From contig NC_090252.1 of NCBI RefSeq assembly GCF_037325665.1, positions 52,844,158 through 52,908,157 on the forward strand: a DNA stretch of 64,000 nt, given 5' to 3'. Source of the stretch: Littorina saxatilis. Its lineage: Eukaryota > Mollusca > Gastropoda > Littorinimorpha > Littorinidae. Both the position numbers and the translations under genes were made by a program. Shown in pieces: positions 24,201 to 35,491 of the stretch (the stretch's first letter is position 1; each line of letters begins with the position of its first letter). The notes beneath the pieces are model-generated. The model saw only the letters and a program-made list of their open reading frames with translations, searched no databases and was not told where the DNA came from.

Positions 24201-24481
24201 CTTTCTTGTCTGTCAAGTTCGTCTTTCTCTTTCTTGTCCTGTCGGTCACGTTCGGCCTGTCGTTCAGCCTGTCGTTCCCTTTCTTGTCTGTCAAGTTCGT
24301 CCTTCTTGTCCTGTCGGTCACGTTCTTCTTTTCTTGTCAGTCGCTCAAATTCTTCCTTCCGTTCTACTTCTAAGCGTTTTAGAACGCTTCGGGCTCTAAC
24401 GCGTGCGTCTCGCTCAGTCGGTTGCTCGCTGCCAGGAGTCTCGAAAGTTATTCTCCTCGTAGGAGATCCCCCTGTAGCCAT
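21221..24481 (-). pseudogene. Gag-protease-integrase frame of LTR element 2
   Basis: Starting from the ATG at 24481 (context ACCATGG), the frame gives about 1086 residues. An N-terminal R/E/D/Q-rich repeat region (DRQERE-type, likely coiled coil) precedes the SCAN-like capsid segment (LADLIVMEQLMSSLRPEV). Then come a CCHC knuckle (CYYCNKRGHVKKDC), protease (LRDTGAD), HHCC finger, DDE core (VAVDIIGPI, TDRGTQFT, NGLVERFNGTLK) and GPY/F module (WQGPFEVTAKV). The downstream enzymatic domains expected for the family are not recognisable, so it is broken. It closely matches the same parts of element 3. Confidence 0.85.
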
Positions 24482-25169
24482 GGTTAGTTTTAGCAAAGCT
24501 TTATTACCAAAGTAAGTCTAACGCAGCTATAGCTAGAACACGCGGTGATGAAAGCGGTAGATACAAAAATCCAGCAACCGGAAAATGCAGAAGAAAAATC
24601 CAAACGGTGTAGAACAAAACGCGTAGCCTACTTTATGGCTGCTTTTTGCGGTGAAACAAAGTGTTTCCCACAGCCGTGGCCTACTTTATCGGCTGCTTTT
24701 TGCGGTGAAACAGAGTGTCTCCCACAGCCTTGGTTAGGACAGAAGTCCTCGGACCCTTCCCCCCCAAAATTCCAACAAAGTCAAAATATGGAGAAAAATC
24801 CAAGTAAAACAAGACGGTAGAAATGTAACCTGTTACAGAATGCGAAACAACAATGTAGAGAAAACTGAGTAAAACGAATAACAAATCCGCTAACCCCGCT
24901 CAGCTCTCTGCAACGGAAAACTCTGAACGTACAACAACAAAGATTCACAAACAAAGGAAAGGGAAGTAATCACAGTTAGCGCATACAATAACTCACAAAT
25001 TACAATTTACATTTCCTGCAAGATGTGAATCGCTTAAGGTGTGGTATATGATCAAAACTATACAAAAAAGGGTAGCACCAAGCAGAAAATAAGTCGAGCA
25101 CTGACGAGATTATCTGCTCTTAGTTATCCTTAATTGGTGGGTCTTTATCAGTTGGAAATTAACTGAGTA

Positions 25170-25188
25170 AATCCCGGCTTGGCCCCCA
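25170..25188 (-). other. Primer-binding site of element 2
   Basis: TGGGGGCCAAGCCGGGATTT on the minus strand lies two bases inside the 5' LTR. It resembles the complement of the tRNA-Pro 3' end less closely than in element 1. Confidence 0.45.
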
Positions 25189-25190
25189 TG

Positions 25191-26732
25191 TGTCACGTTT
25201 CACTATATCACTTAAGGTGATTATGAACCGGTTAATTACTACTAATTAACTAACCACACCACGATCCACTCTCGCAGTCATAAATAGAGTCAACAAAAGT
25301 ATAAGTTTCAGACGCCTGTTTATGTATAAACTCGCCACCTCCCTCGAGCCTTCACTCAAAATATGTTCCTTTTACGTTCTCAACACGTAAAAAACCAGTG
25401 TTCACTGACAAAATGCCAGTAGTATATAGAAAATTATAGTAACACGCTGAACCCGTGTAAATATAGTTAAATGCGAATGTTCTGTTCGAAAAGCTCTAGT
25501 TCGTGCAGGGGTCACACACCCCACGTTGTCACTACTCCAATGAAATCACAGATACGAAAAGACAACGGTGGTCAACGGGGTGCGTACGACATGGTGCACT
25601 TAGCTTTATCTCTGCTGCTGCTGCTTAGCCGGTATGCTGGTTAGTCGGTTCGCTGGTTAGCCGGTTCGCTGGTTAGCCGGTTCGCTGGTTAGCCGGTCCG
25701 CTGGTTAGCCGGTCTGCTGGTTAGCGTAGCTTCAACAGGTCCCGCCAAAGTCAGCCGTGCAGATGTTACAGGAACACGTAACAAAGCGAAGCGAAGGCTG
25801 CAAACAGAAAGCATCGGTGCACTAAACATGTCAGCTACCCCTCACCCACCACCTTAAAACGTGTCATCTTTAAATATCTCATCGAGCACGTGGGCCTGCA
25901 CAAAACGGACTTTTTACAACAACAAAACAGTCATTTTCCGTCCTTCTCTCCCTATCTGCAAAAACCATATACAGATTAGTATTTTAGCGTCACAGAGAGT
26001 AAATTATGCGCTAACCTGGAAAGAACAACAGAGAGTATTTCATTCCACAAACACAGACTCATCAACAGCGTTAAATAATGATTTATTACCTCAAAAGCCT
26101 ATGATTGTACTCTCAATGGAAGCAAAGTCCGCCTCCTCCCTGGAACAGCCTCTGTTCGTCAACAGTGACCAAAAACGTCCAGAACCCCTTGTCGAATCCT
26201 TATGCGAAAGCCATCGCCGACGAAGGAATGTTGACGACTTGTCCTCAGCAAAATATGTGGCAGTGTGAAGGAAATAACCGGTGGAAGCTCCCCTAGAGTG
26301 CCGAATACAATATTCGGTGAAAAACCATCATACTCTAGAAACTGTGTATTAGATCCTTCCCCTTCTGCCGCTGGGTGTCAAGTGCGCCGCCCTTGTGTCT
26401 CAGTCAGACAACCTAGCCAATAACACGTGACTGACCTTGTCACAAAACCAGTCCAGCTATACACAATTCTGCCTCCCCAAGCAGAAAAAAGACACGAGAA
26501 ACTCAATCCCTGAAAATCCCGTGCGCGCTGTCAGCGAAAAACCGTCAGCCCTATGACAGCAGAAACCTCCACTGTAAAACTCGTGCGCAGCAAACCCTCC
26601 GTGTTCATTGAGCACTGTCAGCAAACTCTGCTGTAGCCCAATATCACGTACAGGCGCTTTCTATCATAATCGACCAAGAACAGGCACTCCACTGAGTGAC
26701 ACTTTCTTGGTCTCTGTCACCCGATCGTGACA
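25191..26732 (-). repeat. 5' LTR of element 2
   Basis: 1542 bp, partner of 19600-21147, with the same minisatellite near 25628-25725. It is followed by the CACTT target duplication and the resumed GGCCAAAA array. Confidence 0.9.
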
Positions 26733-28085
26733 CACTTTTTTGGCCAAAAACGCACTTTTTTGGCCAAAACTGGAGGTTTTGGCCAAAACTGGCGTTTGTG
26801 GCCAAAACTATACTTTTTTGGCCAAAACTTTACCTTTTTGGCCAAAACTTTACGTTTTTGGCCAAAAAAGTGTGTTTTTGGCCAAAAAAGTGAATATTGT
26901 CCACCAGCGCCAAGCAGCTTGGCGCTGGTGGACAATATTCACTATTTTGGCCAAAAACACACTTTTTTGGCCAAAACTGGTGGTTTTGGCCAAAACTGGC
27001 GGTTTTGGCCAAAACTGGCGTTTTTGGCCAAAACTATACTTTTTTGGCCAAAACTTTGCTTTTTTGGCCAAAACCGCCAGTTTTGGCCAAAAAAGTGTGT
27101 TTTGGGCAAAAAAAGTGAATATTGTCCACCAGCGCCAAGCAGCTTGGCGCTGGTGGACAATATTCACTTTTTTGGCCAAAAACGCACTTTTTTTGCCAAA
27201 ACTGGCGGTTTTGGCCAAAACTGGCGTTTGTGGCCAAAACTATACTTTTTTGGCCAAAACTTTGCTTTTTTGGCCAAAAATGTACGTTTTTGGCCAAAAA
27301 AGTGTGTTTTTGGCCAAAAAAGTGAATATTGTCCACCAGCGCCAAGCAGCTTGGCGCTGGTGGACAATATTCACTATTTTGGCCAAAAACACACTTTTTT
27401 GGCCAAAACTGGTGGTTTTGGCCAAAACTGGCGGTTTTGGCCAAAACTGGCGTTTTTGGCCAAAACTATACTTTTTTGGCCAAAACTTTGCTTTTTTGGC
27501 CAAAACCGCCAGTTTTGGCCAAAAAAGTGTGTTTTGGGCAAAAAAAGTGAATATTGTCCACCAGCGCCAAGCAGCTTGGCGCTGGTGGACAATTTTCACT
27601 TTTTTGGCCAAAACTATAATTTTTTGGCCAAAACTGGCGGTTTTGGCCAAAACTGGCGTTTTTGGCCAAAACTGGCGTTTTTGGCCAAAACTATACTTTT
27701 TTGGCCAAAACTTTGCTTTTTTGGCCAAAACTGGCGTTTTTGGCCAAAAAATGAATATTGTCCATCAGCGCCAAGGGGTACTCAAAGATTTGGCCAAAAA
27801 ATGAAGTTTTGGCCAAAACTATTTTTTGGCCAAAACTTTCAATGCAAAAGTTTTGGCCCAAAAAATATTTGGCCAAATCTAAAACATTTGGCCAAAAAAG
27901 TGAAGATTTGGCCAAATGTTTTAGATTTGGCCAAATATTTTTTTGGCCAAAACTTTGCACTTAAAAGTTTTGGCCAAAACATGTTTTTGGCCAAAAACAC
28001 ACTTTTTGGCCAATAATGTACGTTTTTGGCCAAAAAAGTGTGTTTTTGGCCAAAAAAGTGAATATTGTCCACCAGCGCCAAGCAT
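26733..28085. repeat. TTTTGGCCAAAA palindrome array, right part, with higher-order units
   Basis: Subunits beginning GGCGCTGGTGGACAATATTC start at 26921, 27146, 27353 and 27578 (spacing 225, 207, 225). Each closes with the inverse (AGTGAATATTGTCCACCAGC). Units 26921 and 27353 are nearly the same, giving a 432-bp higher-order repeat. Inside each, TTTTGGCCAAAA recurs about every 21 bp. All six frames stay open over long stretches only because of this periodicity. Confidence 0.9.
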
Positions 28086-28790
28086 ATACATCAGTATGCA
28101 CACCCCCCACCCCCCAAGTGTAACAGTACAAAACACACCTACAGCTACAGATTCAGCAGTATGTACAACCCCCTCCCCCCCCCCCCCCCCAGTGTCACTG
28201 TGCAGAACACACATACAGCTACAGATTCAGCAGTTAGTATGTACACCCCCCCCCAAGTGTGTAACAGTGCAAAACACACCACCAGCTACAGATAGATCAG
28301 TATGTACACCCCCCCCCCCCCCCAAGTGTTACAATGCAATACACGTCACACCTACAGCTACAGATACATCAGTATGTACACCCCCCCCCCCCCCCCCAAG
28401 TGTAACAGTGCAAACCACACTTACAGCTACAGATTCAGCAGTATGTACTCCACCCCCCCCCCCCCCCCCAGTGTAACAGTGCAAAAATCACTAACAGCTA
28501 CAGCAGTATGTACCCCCCCTCCCCCTACAGCTACAGAAGTATGTTACCCCCCCCCCCTGTAACAGGACAATACACACCTACATCTACAGCAGTATGTACA
28601 CACCCCCCCCCCCCCCCCACTGTAACAAGACAAAACACACCTACATCTATATTTACAGCAGTGTGTACAACACCCCCCTCCCCCACTGTAACAGGACAAA
28701 ACACACCTACATCTACATATACATAATAAGATACAGCAGTATGTACTCCCCCCCCCCCCCCCCCCTCACTGTAACAGCAAAACTAACATT
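28086..28790. repeat. Poly-C minisatellite, right block
   Basis: About 11 units of the same type as 18040-19078 (CTACAGCTACAGATTCAGCA, GTATGTACA, C run, TGTAACAGTGCAAA). It is the continuation of the left block displaced by the GGCCAAAA array. Confidence 0.9.
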
Positions 28791-29729
28791 TAGAGCCAAA
28801 AAAAACCGAAATCACTTACTCGCTCCATCCGTCGGTTGTCCTCGAGTTGACGTCTGAATCTGATTGTCATTGCCAAGAGCCTGACTCACTGGCTACACAC
28901 TACACAACTATTCTCACCGCCACCACGTGGCACTGGGACCAGCACTCAGATTGAGATCCCGAGGCGACATTCGTCTCGGATAACATATCATCAATGTGCT
29001 GTCCAACATTCCCAAGAATGTCTCTTCTTTCGATATTAACTTGAACTAAGAAAACAAATAAAATTCGCTCACGCGGGAAAGCAGCAGCCATTTGCACACT
29101 CAATCTTGTTTACCGTAAGGAAAGCTATTTGAATATTTCAAGTAAATGATGGCGTATTTTTAAAATGTAAAACTCATGATTTGAGCTCATGCTGTATTTG
29201 ATTGCAAATATGCAAATAAAACTTACAATTAATTATCCTACTCCTATGTGAAAAAGTCAACAAATATGAATAATTTAGTTTCGCATTTGCATGGTCAGTC
29301 TCATAATGTCACGCCGTTGCTGGACCGACGCTTGAACAGGGGACGTAACAAATGTTAAAATAATGATCATCAATTTGTTATCTCCCGTAGCTCTGCATAA
29401 TTTTATCGACAGCAACATTGCGTCGGGCCGATGTCGGGGTTTATTACATACATTTGCCGAGTTTTACACACAGTCAAACGGTATCGGCGCGACAACGGAC
29501 GACGACACACGACATATGACGACGTCACCCGACTGAAATCGTCAGTCGGCCGACGAAAGCTTGCTAGCTGAATAGTCAGTCTTTTTTTTCAGTTGATAAA
29601 CATTGTGAATGCTGTATGTATGTTCATGTGCATCTAAACGAAATGAACAAATAAAATAAAAAAATGATACAGACATGCGACAGAAAAAGAAAAAAAAATA
29701 ATAAAAAAATTAAAAAAACATAACTGCAG
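28791..29729. other. Intron 2, right end
   Basis: Mostly unassigned. A CGGC/GCCG-rich patch at 29420-29570 (CGTCGGGCCGATGTCGG, CAGTCGGCCGACG) resembles the interior of the MITE at 17712-18037 but has no matched ends. A-rich sequence and CTGCAG precede the exon. Confidence 0.4.
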
Positions 29730-29901
29730 GTTGATCCCAAGTACGTTGTGAAGAAGCTGACGGGGAGTGCGGGCAAGGACCTAGAATATCTCCAGCTGCG
29801 CTTTCCCGCCGTGCTGTGCGAAGACAACGGCCTGTACACCTGCACTGTCCGGGACAAGGCCGGCAAGGTCTCCAATCATACCGCCACCCTCGTCGTTAAA
29901 G
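29730..29901 (+). CDS. Ig-superfamily membrane protein, exon 3: second half of Ig domain 1
   Basis: Acceptor AACTGCAG and donor AAAG|GTATTT bound 172 nt (phase 0 in, phase 1 out). It encodes 57 codons. [20 protein letters not shown] contains the D.G.Y.C signature that precedes and includes the second Ig cysteine, and [10 protein letters not shown] forms the closing strand, with an N-glycosylation sequon (NHT). An additional cysteine (AVLCED) lies seven residues before the canonical one. Confidence 0.88.
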
Positions 29902-29956
29902 GTATTTCGTAACCATCACGCACTCCTTGACATTAAAGGTAGCAACCATGCGCGCG

Positions 29957-29971
29957 CGTGTGTGTGTGTGA

Positions 29972-30009
<38 letters not shown>

Positions 30010-30098
30010 GTGCGTGTGTGCGTGCGTGTGTGTGTGTGTGTGCGTGCGTGTGTGTGTGTGTGTGTGTGTATATATGTGTGTGTGTATATATGTGTGTG
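29957..30098. repeat. (GT)n microsatellite, interrupted
   Basis: GT/GC-GT repeats continue at 30415-30450 on the far side of the MITE inserted at 30099. Confidence 0.9.
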
Positions 30099-30410
30099 CA
30101 GGGCCGGACCCAGGGGGGGTTCCAGGGGTTCCGGAACCCCACCCCTGGAAAAAGCATGTACCTTGCTTTGACTTTTACTAGTTTTAGCACCGAAACAATG
30201 CTGCTCTTAACCCTCAAAACAAGGCCCAGAATGCACCAGATTGCACAGATTTTAACCGTTTTTCAAACATTTTCCGGGGGAGCATGCCCCCGGACCCCCC
30301 TAGTTCGCGCGCCTGCTTTGTAGGCGCGCGCTTGTGGCTTCGCCACTTCGCTGATTTTCCCCCCCAAAAAAGGAGGAACCCCCCCCCCCTTACAACTCAT
30401 TTGGTCCGGC

Positions 30411-30414
<4 letters not shown>
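30099..30414. mobile_element. hAT-like MITE in a GT microsatellite
   Basis: CAGGGCCGGACC at the left and GGTCCGGCCCTG at the right form 12-bp TIRs. The 316-bp element is flanked by TGTGTGTG on both sides. An 8-bp duplication and CAGGG ends are typical of hAT elements. The flank is a microsatellite, so the duplication itself cannot be proved. Confidence 0.75.
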
Positions 30415-30454
<40 letters not shown>

Positions 30455-30474
30455 TTTGAGTGTGTAGAAAATCA

Positions 30475-30670
30475 GTTTGAAGAGCACTAGACTTGTGATC
30501 CGCGGGTCACGAGTTTGAATTCGGGAAGGGGTCACCATTAGGTGCTGCCTTAGAAACGGTTTTCTTGTCCGACCCCAGTGTCACCATTGTAGCACATAGC
30601 GATCTAGGTCAATCCGCCAGATGTGCAGGTGCCTAGCTGATGACACGTGGGTATAGCGTCATTTTGTTGA
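30475..30670 (+). repeat. tRNA-derived SINE, 5'-damaged
   Basis: GCACTAGACTTGTGATCCGC followed by GGGTCACGAGTTTGAATTCG matches a tRNA-like anticodon and T arm. A non-tRNA body (TGTCCGACCCCAGTGTCACC) follows. The left part is lost into the microsatellite. Confidence 0.5.
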
Positions 30671-30858
30671 CGATAGCTTCCCTCAGAGAGGAAGCGCTTT
30701 GAATTACCCAGAATAAGAACAATTAAGTGATGAAAAAAACACGAAAAAAATAGAGAGGTTAAAATAAAAAAAAGTTTAAAATACAAGTGATACAGTTTTT
30801 TTTTAAACCGACGTGTGTCAGTGCCTGTTTACCTTAGCCTATATATGACTGCACACAG

Positions 30859-30995
30859 ACGGCATTCAGAAAGCGAAGCTGATAGTGACGCCAGACAAGT
30901 CGGTGAAGAACGTGTCAGAGGGAGAGAAGGTGAAATTCCGCTGTCAGCAGGTCTACGGCGTTATTAATCCTCTTGACCCCAGGACAAGGCCTCGG
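30859..30995 (+). CDS. Ig-superfamily membrane protein, exon 4: first part of Ig domain 2
   Basis: Acceptor GCACACAG and donor CCTCGG|GTAAGG bound 137 nt (phase 1 in, phase 0 out). It encodes 45 full codons. KLIVTPDKSVKNVSEGEKVK has the classic SEGE..K turn before VKFRCQQV, the first cysteine of domain 2. NVS is a glycosylation sequon. It joins in frame to IYWRWDY of the next exon. Confidence 0.88.
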
Positions 30996-31161
30996 GTAAG
31001 GCGCTCTCTCGTGTTGTATGTGTTTGTGTGTGAGAGTATGGGGAGAGAGAGAAGTCTGAAGTCTGAAGTCTGAATGTTTTAATGAGTAGGCCTTGGGCCC
31101 TTTTCATGGAGATGAGCACATCTCAAGCACCAGTATACAAATGCGCATAGTAAACAACAAG

Positions 31162-31931
31162 TCACGTAAGGCGAAAATACAACATTTAGTCAAGTAGCTG
31201 TCGAACTCACAGAATGAAACTGAACGCAACGCAACGCAGCAAGACCGTATACTCGTAGCATCGTCACTCCACCGCCCGTGGCAAAGGCAGTGCCAGTGGA
31301 ATTGACAAGAAGAGCGGGGTATTCGTTGCGCTGAGAAGGATAGCACGCTTTTCTGTACCTCTCTTCGTTTTAACTTTCTGAGCGTGTTTTTAATCCAAAC
31401 ATATCATATCTATATGTTTTTGGAATCAGGAACCGACGAGGAATAAGATGAAAGTGTTTTTAAATTGATTTCGAAAAAAAAAATTGATAATAATTTTTAT
31501 ATATTTAATTTTCAGAGCTTGTTTTTAATCCAAATATAACATATGTATATGTTTTTGGAATCAGAAAATGATGGGGAATAAGATGAACGTAAATTTGGAT
31601 CGTTTCATAAAAAAAAATTTTTTTTAACAATTTTCAGATTTTTAATGACCAAAGTCATTAATTAATTTTTAAGCCACTAAGCTGAAATGCAATACCGAAG
31701 TCCGGGCTTTGTCGAAGATTACTTGACCAAAATTTCAACCAATTTGATTGAAAAATGAGAGCGTGACAGTGCCGCCTCAACTTTCACAAAAAGCCGGATA
31801 TGACGTCATAAAAGACATTTATCAAAAAAATGAAAAAAACGTCTGGGGATTTCATGTCCAGGAACTCTCATGTCAAATTTTATAAAGATCGGTCTAGTAG
31901 TTTAGTCTGAATTGCTCTACACACACACACA

Positions 31932-31998
<67 letters not shown>

Positions 31999-32082
31999 GC
32001 ACGCACGCACATACACCACGACCCTCGTCTCGATTCCCCCTCTATGTTAAAACATTTAGTCAAAACTTGACTAAATGTAAAA
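31162..32082. mobile_element. Family A repeat, copy 2
   Basis: Near-full-length relative of 842-1712 with the same start (CAAGTCACGTAAGGCG), the same internal blocks and the same terminal ACATTTAGTC/GACTAAATGT palindrome. Its (CA)n near the 3' end has expanded to about 75 bp (31919-31993). Confidence 0.7.
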
Positions 32083-32331
32083 ACAAGAACATCCTACTCA
32101 TTATATATATATAATCCTATTCCAATAATTCCGGTGTGCTTTTCACACACTTGCGCGTACATGGGTGTTTGTGTTTGCGTGTGGTCATATGAATGGTGTG
32201 TGTCTGTGAGTGTATGTTTACGAGCGCGTGTATGCTTTGTAAGGGAGTAGGCTATCGCCCTGTTTCGTTTACGGATTATGGATTACGAATGGAAAGCGCC
32301 TTCATGACAAATGTAGAAAAACGTACCAAAA

Positions 32332-32334
<3 letters not shown>

Positions 32335-32411
<77 letters not shown>

Positions 32412-32431
32412 ACACACACACACTCAAACAC

Positions 32432-32503
<72 letters not shown>
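32335..32503. repeat. (CA)n microsatellite
   Basis: About 170 bp of CA with a few TA and AA interruptions. Confidence 0.95.
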
Positions 32504-32506
<3 letters not shown>

Positions 32507-32608
32507 TACATAGAAACAGAGAGGGATGGGGGGAGGAGGGGTGAAGAGAGACGTTGTCATTGCCAGTAAATCTGAGGCATCATGGTTCAAACTTGACGAC
32601 AACGACGA

Positions 32609-32612
32609 CGAC

Positions 32613-32676
<64 letters not shown>
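32609..32676. repeat. (GAT)n microsatellite next to a splice acceptor
   Basis: About 20 GAT/GAC units end roughly 14 nt before the acceptor CCACAG at 32690. They displace the usual long pyrimidine tract of that intron. Confidence 0.9.
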
Positions 32677-32690
32677 TGTCATGTCCACAG

Positions 32691-32796
32691 CGCATCTACT
32701 GGCGATGGGACTACAACAAGGACGGGGCGGGATGGGTCAAGATCAATGGAGCACTTTCCATCTTTGAAAACATCGTTGAGCCCACACAGTGTGACG
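32691..32796 (+). CDS. Ig-superfamily membrane protein, exon 5: middle of Ig domain 2
   Basis: Acceptor TGTCCACAG and donor GACG|GTAGGT bound 106 nt (phase 0 in, phase 1 out), 35 codons. RIYWRWDYNKDGAGWVKING supplies the core tryptophan of the Ig fold (IYWRW). PTQCD adds an extra cysteine. Phases match both neighbours. The following intron is almost entirely the 7.57-kb element at 32843-40414. Confidence 0.87.
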
Positions 32797-34509
32797 GTAG
32801 GTGTCTTGCAAAGCGATACCCCTTTTTTTCTCAACGCCACTATAGTGGGGCTCGTATGTTGCAGACGCACTCATAAATCATTCACATCTTGCAACAAACA
32901 CCATACTTTGTGATATTGTTCCTTATAATTATTTAAGGGATTTCAGATACAGAGCCACTTCAGAAATCGTTTTTTTTTTGGTCTTTGATAGGGAATAAAA
33001 GGCTGCATTTACAGCAGACGAAATTCGTACCAAAAGCGCTCAGCAGTAAATATTCCCAACTCAGCAAATGTAAAATTCAATGGTTTACCATGCACCAGAA
33101 GTTGTCTGCTGATAACACATGCATGACATAAATACTCTTATGGGTATTTTTGTGTTCTGGTATTTAATTTGATCGTTTTTAGAATTTTATATATCCGCAG
33201 CATGAAAATTCAAGATGGCGGCCTCCGCAACATTGCGTGTTTTGATTTGAGCGAAAACAACGTTTCTGAAGGTAAGTTTTCAAGAATACGCATCCATTCA
33301 CCAATGTCACATCATTATACTGTTTAATTCTCCCCTGGGGTCTGTTATTCATCGGGTGAAGCGCTGAAATGCAGAGACTTTGTTTAATCTTGCAATAGCT
33401 CATCAGCTGGATTGTGATGCTGATAGATCTAGATCTATCTGTTGATTACAAGTAAGGAAATCATGATCGCCACGCTGGTGATTTTAAACAGATTAAACGA
33501 ACTTTGAATAAAAGGCGAGGAGAAAGAGATTGTTCATGGTATGATAAATGATTAGTCCTGCCTACGTTAAGGACTTCCATAAGGTGGGGAGGGGTAGAGT
33601 CAAAAACTGAGTGAGGGTAGGCCAGATAGTAGGATGACCAGCTGGAGATAAAAACACTCCACTCCCCATGTCTTTACAGTGTTGTGATCAAACTTTCAAA
33701 GACGGTAGGTAACAGACAAAAGCATACAGTGTATGCTAATCAAATGAGATAAGTGGTTTTGAAAAATGAAGAGGTACCGCTCTTTGAGTTTTACAATTTT
33801 GGTTTGTTGCTTGTTTCTCATCCTTTTGCTTATTTGAAGTTGACCGTGCATTGGTGTGAATTTTATTTTTACAGGATATAATACAAGAGTTACACCACAT
33901 GCCGATTCCTGGGAACAAAGCGTTCTGCATTTATTCCGGTGCCACAGAAGGGAGCCGATTTCACTAGTAGTAGTACTACTGTATCAAGGTTTGTTACCTA
34001 ATACATCTTAACAGTAAGATATTTTTATTTGTATTAATTGGAACATGTTTGCACATCATTTGTAAGCGACCTCTGTGAATTTGATGGGTTTAACGTACGA
34101 ACCCTCACTATGGTCAACATTCTGTTAGCGACTGTTTGAAGCGAATAAATGTAGCGGTCAGAAAGATTCCAGAATCAGTTGGGTCACTGGAAACTGTGTT
34201 TGTTTGTTTTTTAACCTGAAACAGTAAGAATTATACGAATTCATGAAATACAATTTTCTTTCATTTTGGTCTGTTGTGTGAAGACTTGCTAACCCGGCTT
34301 TGACCGACTCTCTGAGATAGTAAACATTATTCAAATACATTCAAATAAAAATGTCACTTTTCATCTTTTGTGTGAAGGGTACCCCAGGCTGATTTCCTGC
34401 ACCATGGATGTAGAGGAGGCCAGACAGCTGTGTTGCGTTTTTTTCTGCTCGTGAAGTGTATCGCCACATTGCCAAAGCCATTGGCCAAGAGAAGTCACCC
34501 TGTCTGCCC

Positions 34510-34705
34510 ATTTTGCATAGCCTTACAGGCTGTGACACTATGTCATTCTTCAATGGTATTGGGGAATCAGAAGGCTTGGGAAGTATGGCAAGCATTTGAA
34601 GACGTCACTCAAACTTTCTTCAGGTTGTCTGCTCCTCTTTGTAAGCTGAGTACCACTGACAGGGCAGCACAAGAGCTTTTTGGTGTACATTTGTAGGACA
34701 AAACC
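34510..34705 (+). pseudogene. Relic of a LTGCDT-motif repetitive protein
   Basis: SLTGCDTMSFFNGIG, followed nearby by KAWEVWQAFEDVTQ and TTDRAAQELFGVHL, recalls a widespread invertebrate repetitive protein with a LTGCDT.S.F.G.GK..AW signature. I know the pattern from many unnamed proteins but not a firm function. The reading is broken. Weaker similarity may continue to about 35100. Its place within the TIR-bounded element suggests it came with that element. Confidence 0.45.
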
Positions 34706-35491
34706 AGCAACGTACTGGGTGTAAACAGTGCTAGACGGTACCTCTTCAGTAAAAAGAGCTGCCAAATTGACCATAATCCCCTTACAAGTGAGGTGCTGCT
34801 GCAGGACATGAGATTGAGAAGAGCCATCTACCTATTAGACTTCCAAACTCTGTGGGATGAGGTGTGCCTGCAAGAAGAGCTGAACAACAAAACGCTGCAA
34901 ATGCTGCTAAGAAGGACTGCAGAGCACAGCTCTCTGCAAATGTGCTTGCATGCCTGTGAAAACTGTCAGCATCTAAACTGTGCAAAAATATTATTGCACC
35001 CATTTTCATACCCCAACTCAAACTTTTATTCCTGTGTCATTTTATTCAAACTGTCTATGCCATTAAAGGCTCGCATCTTCGCTATCTGGCACATTTTTTT
35101 TTAACATCATCATTTACGCCGTCAAAATAAGGATACCCTTGACGTGACAAAGAGATGTGACAAAAACTTCGGGTACCTTTTAAAAAGCCGACGACAATTC
35201 CTGAGGCACAACTGGGTCACTGTTGTATACGAAGAGAAAGTCAACTTGATTATCCATCCAGAACAGGTTGTTTTATTTCGCCATCTTGCATATTTCTAGT
35301 GTTGTGCCATTGTACCTACTGATGTAGGCCTATGTGTCGATCTCACGGATGAGATGTTTATGTGTCAAATTTGAGGGATACCCAAGTCAACTAAAATCCA
35401 TGTATTTTAACAATGACCAAGTGGGTTGCGTTGAAACTTTCAGGAATGTGTGTCTACGCACGAGGCGTAGTTCAACCGTTTGAGTACACTT

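Larger units (their letters stand above)
19600..26732 (-). mobile_element. Gmr1-like Ty3/gypsy LTR element 2 (broken, recent)
   Basis: LTRs at 19600-21147 and 25191-26732 are nearly identical, and CACTT is duplicated at 19595-19599 and 26733-26737. Parts recognised are gag, zinc knuckle, protease, integrase, a primer-binding site and a purine tract; the reverse transcriptase and RNase H domains are not recognisable. The element is broken. It is a close relative of element 3 (49027-57358), though the two LTR types differ in places. It landed inside the GGCCAAAA array. Confidence 0.9.

Noticed and set aside
26727-28016. A 429-codon open frame and several others across the GGCCAAAA array
   Set aside because: They exist in many frames on both strands because the repeat lacks stops. 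The predicted proteins are only FWPKL/GQN-type repeats.
29400-29580. Second copy of the GC-rich MITE at 17712-18037
   Set aside because: Similar CGGC/GCCG palindromic style, but no matching 20-bp ends were found.
32276-32695. Frames made of TH, CV, S, D or M runs over CA and GAT microsatellites, here and elsewhere
   Set aside because: Pure translation of simple repeats with no coding signal.
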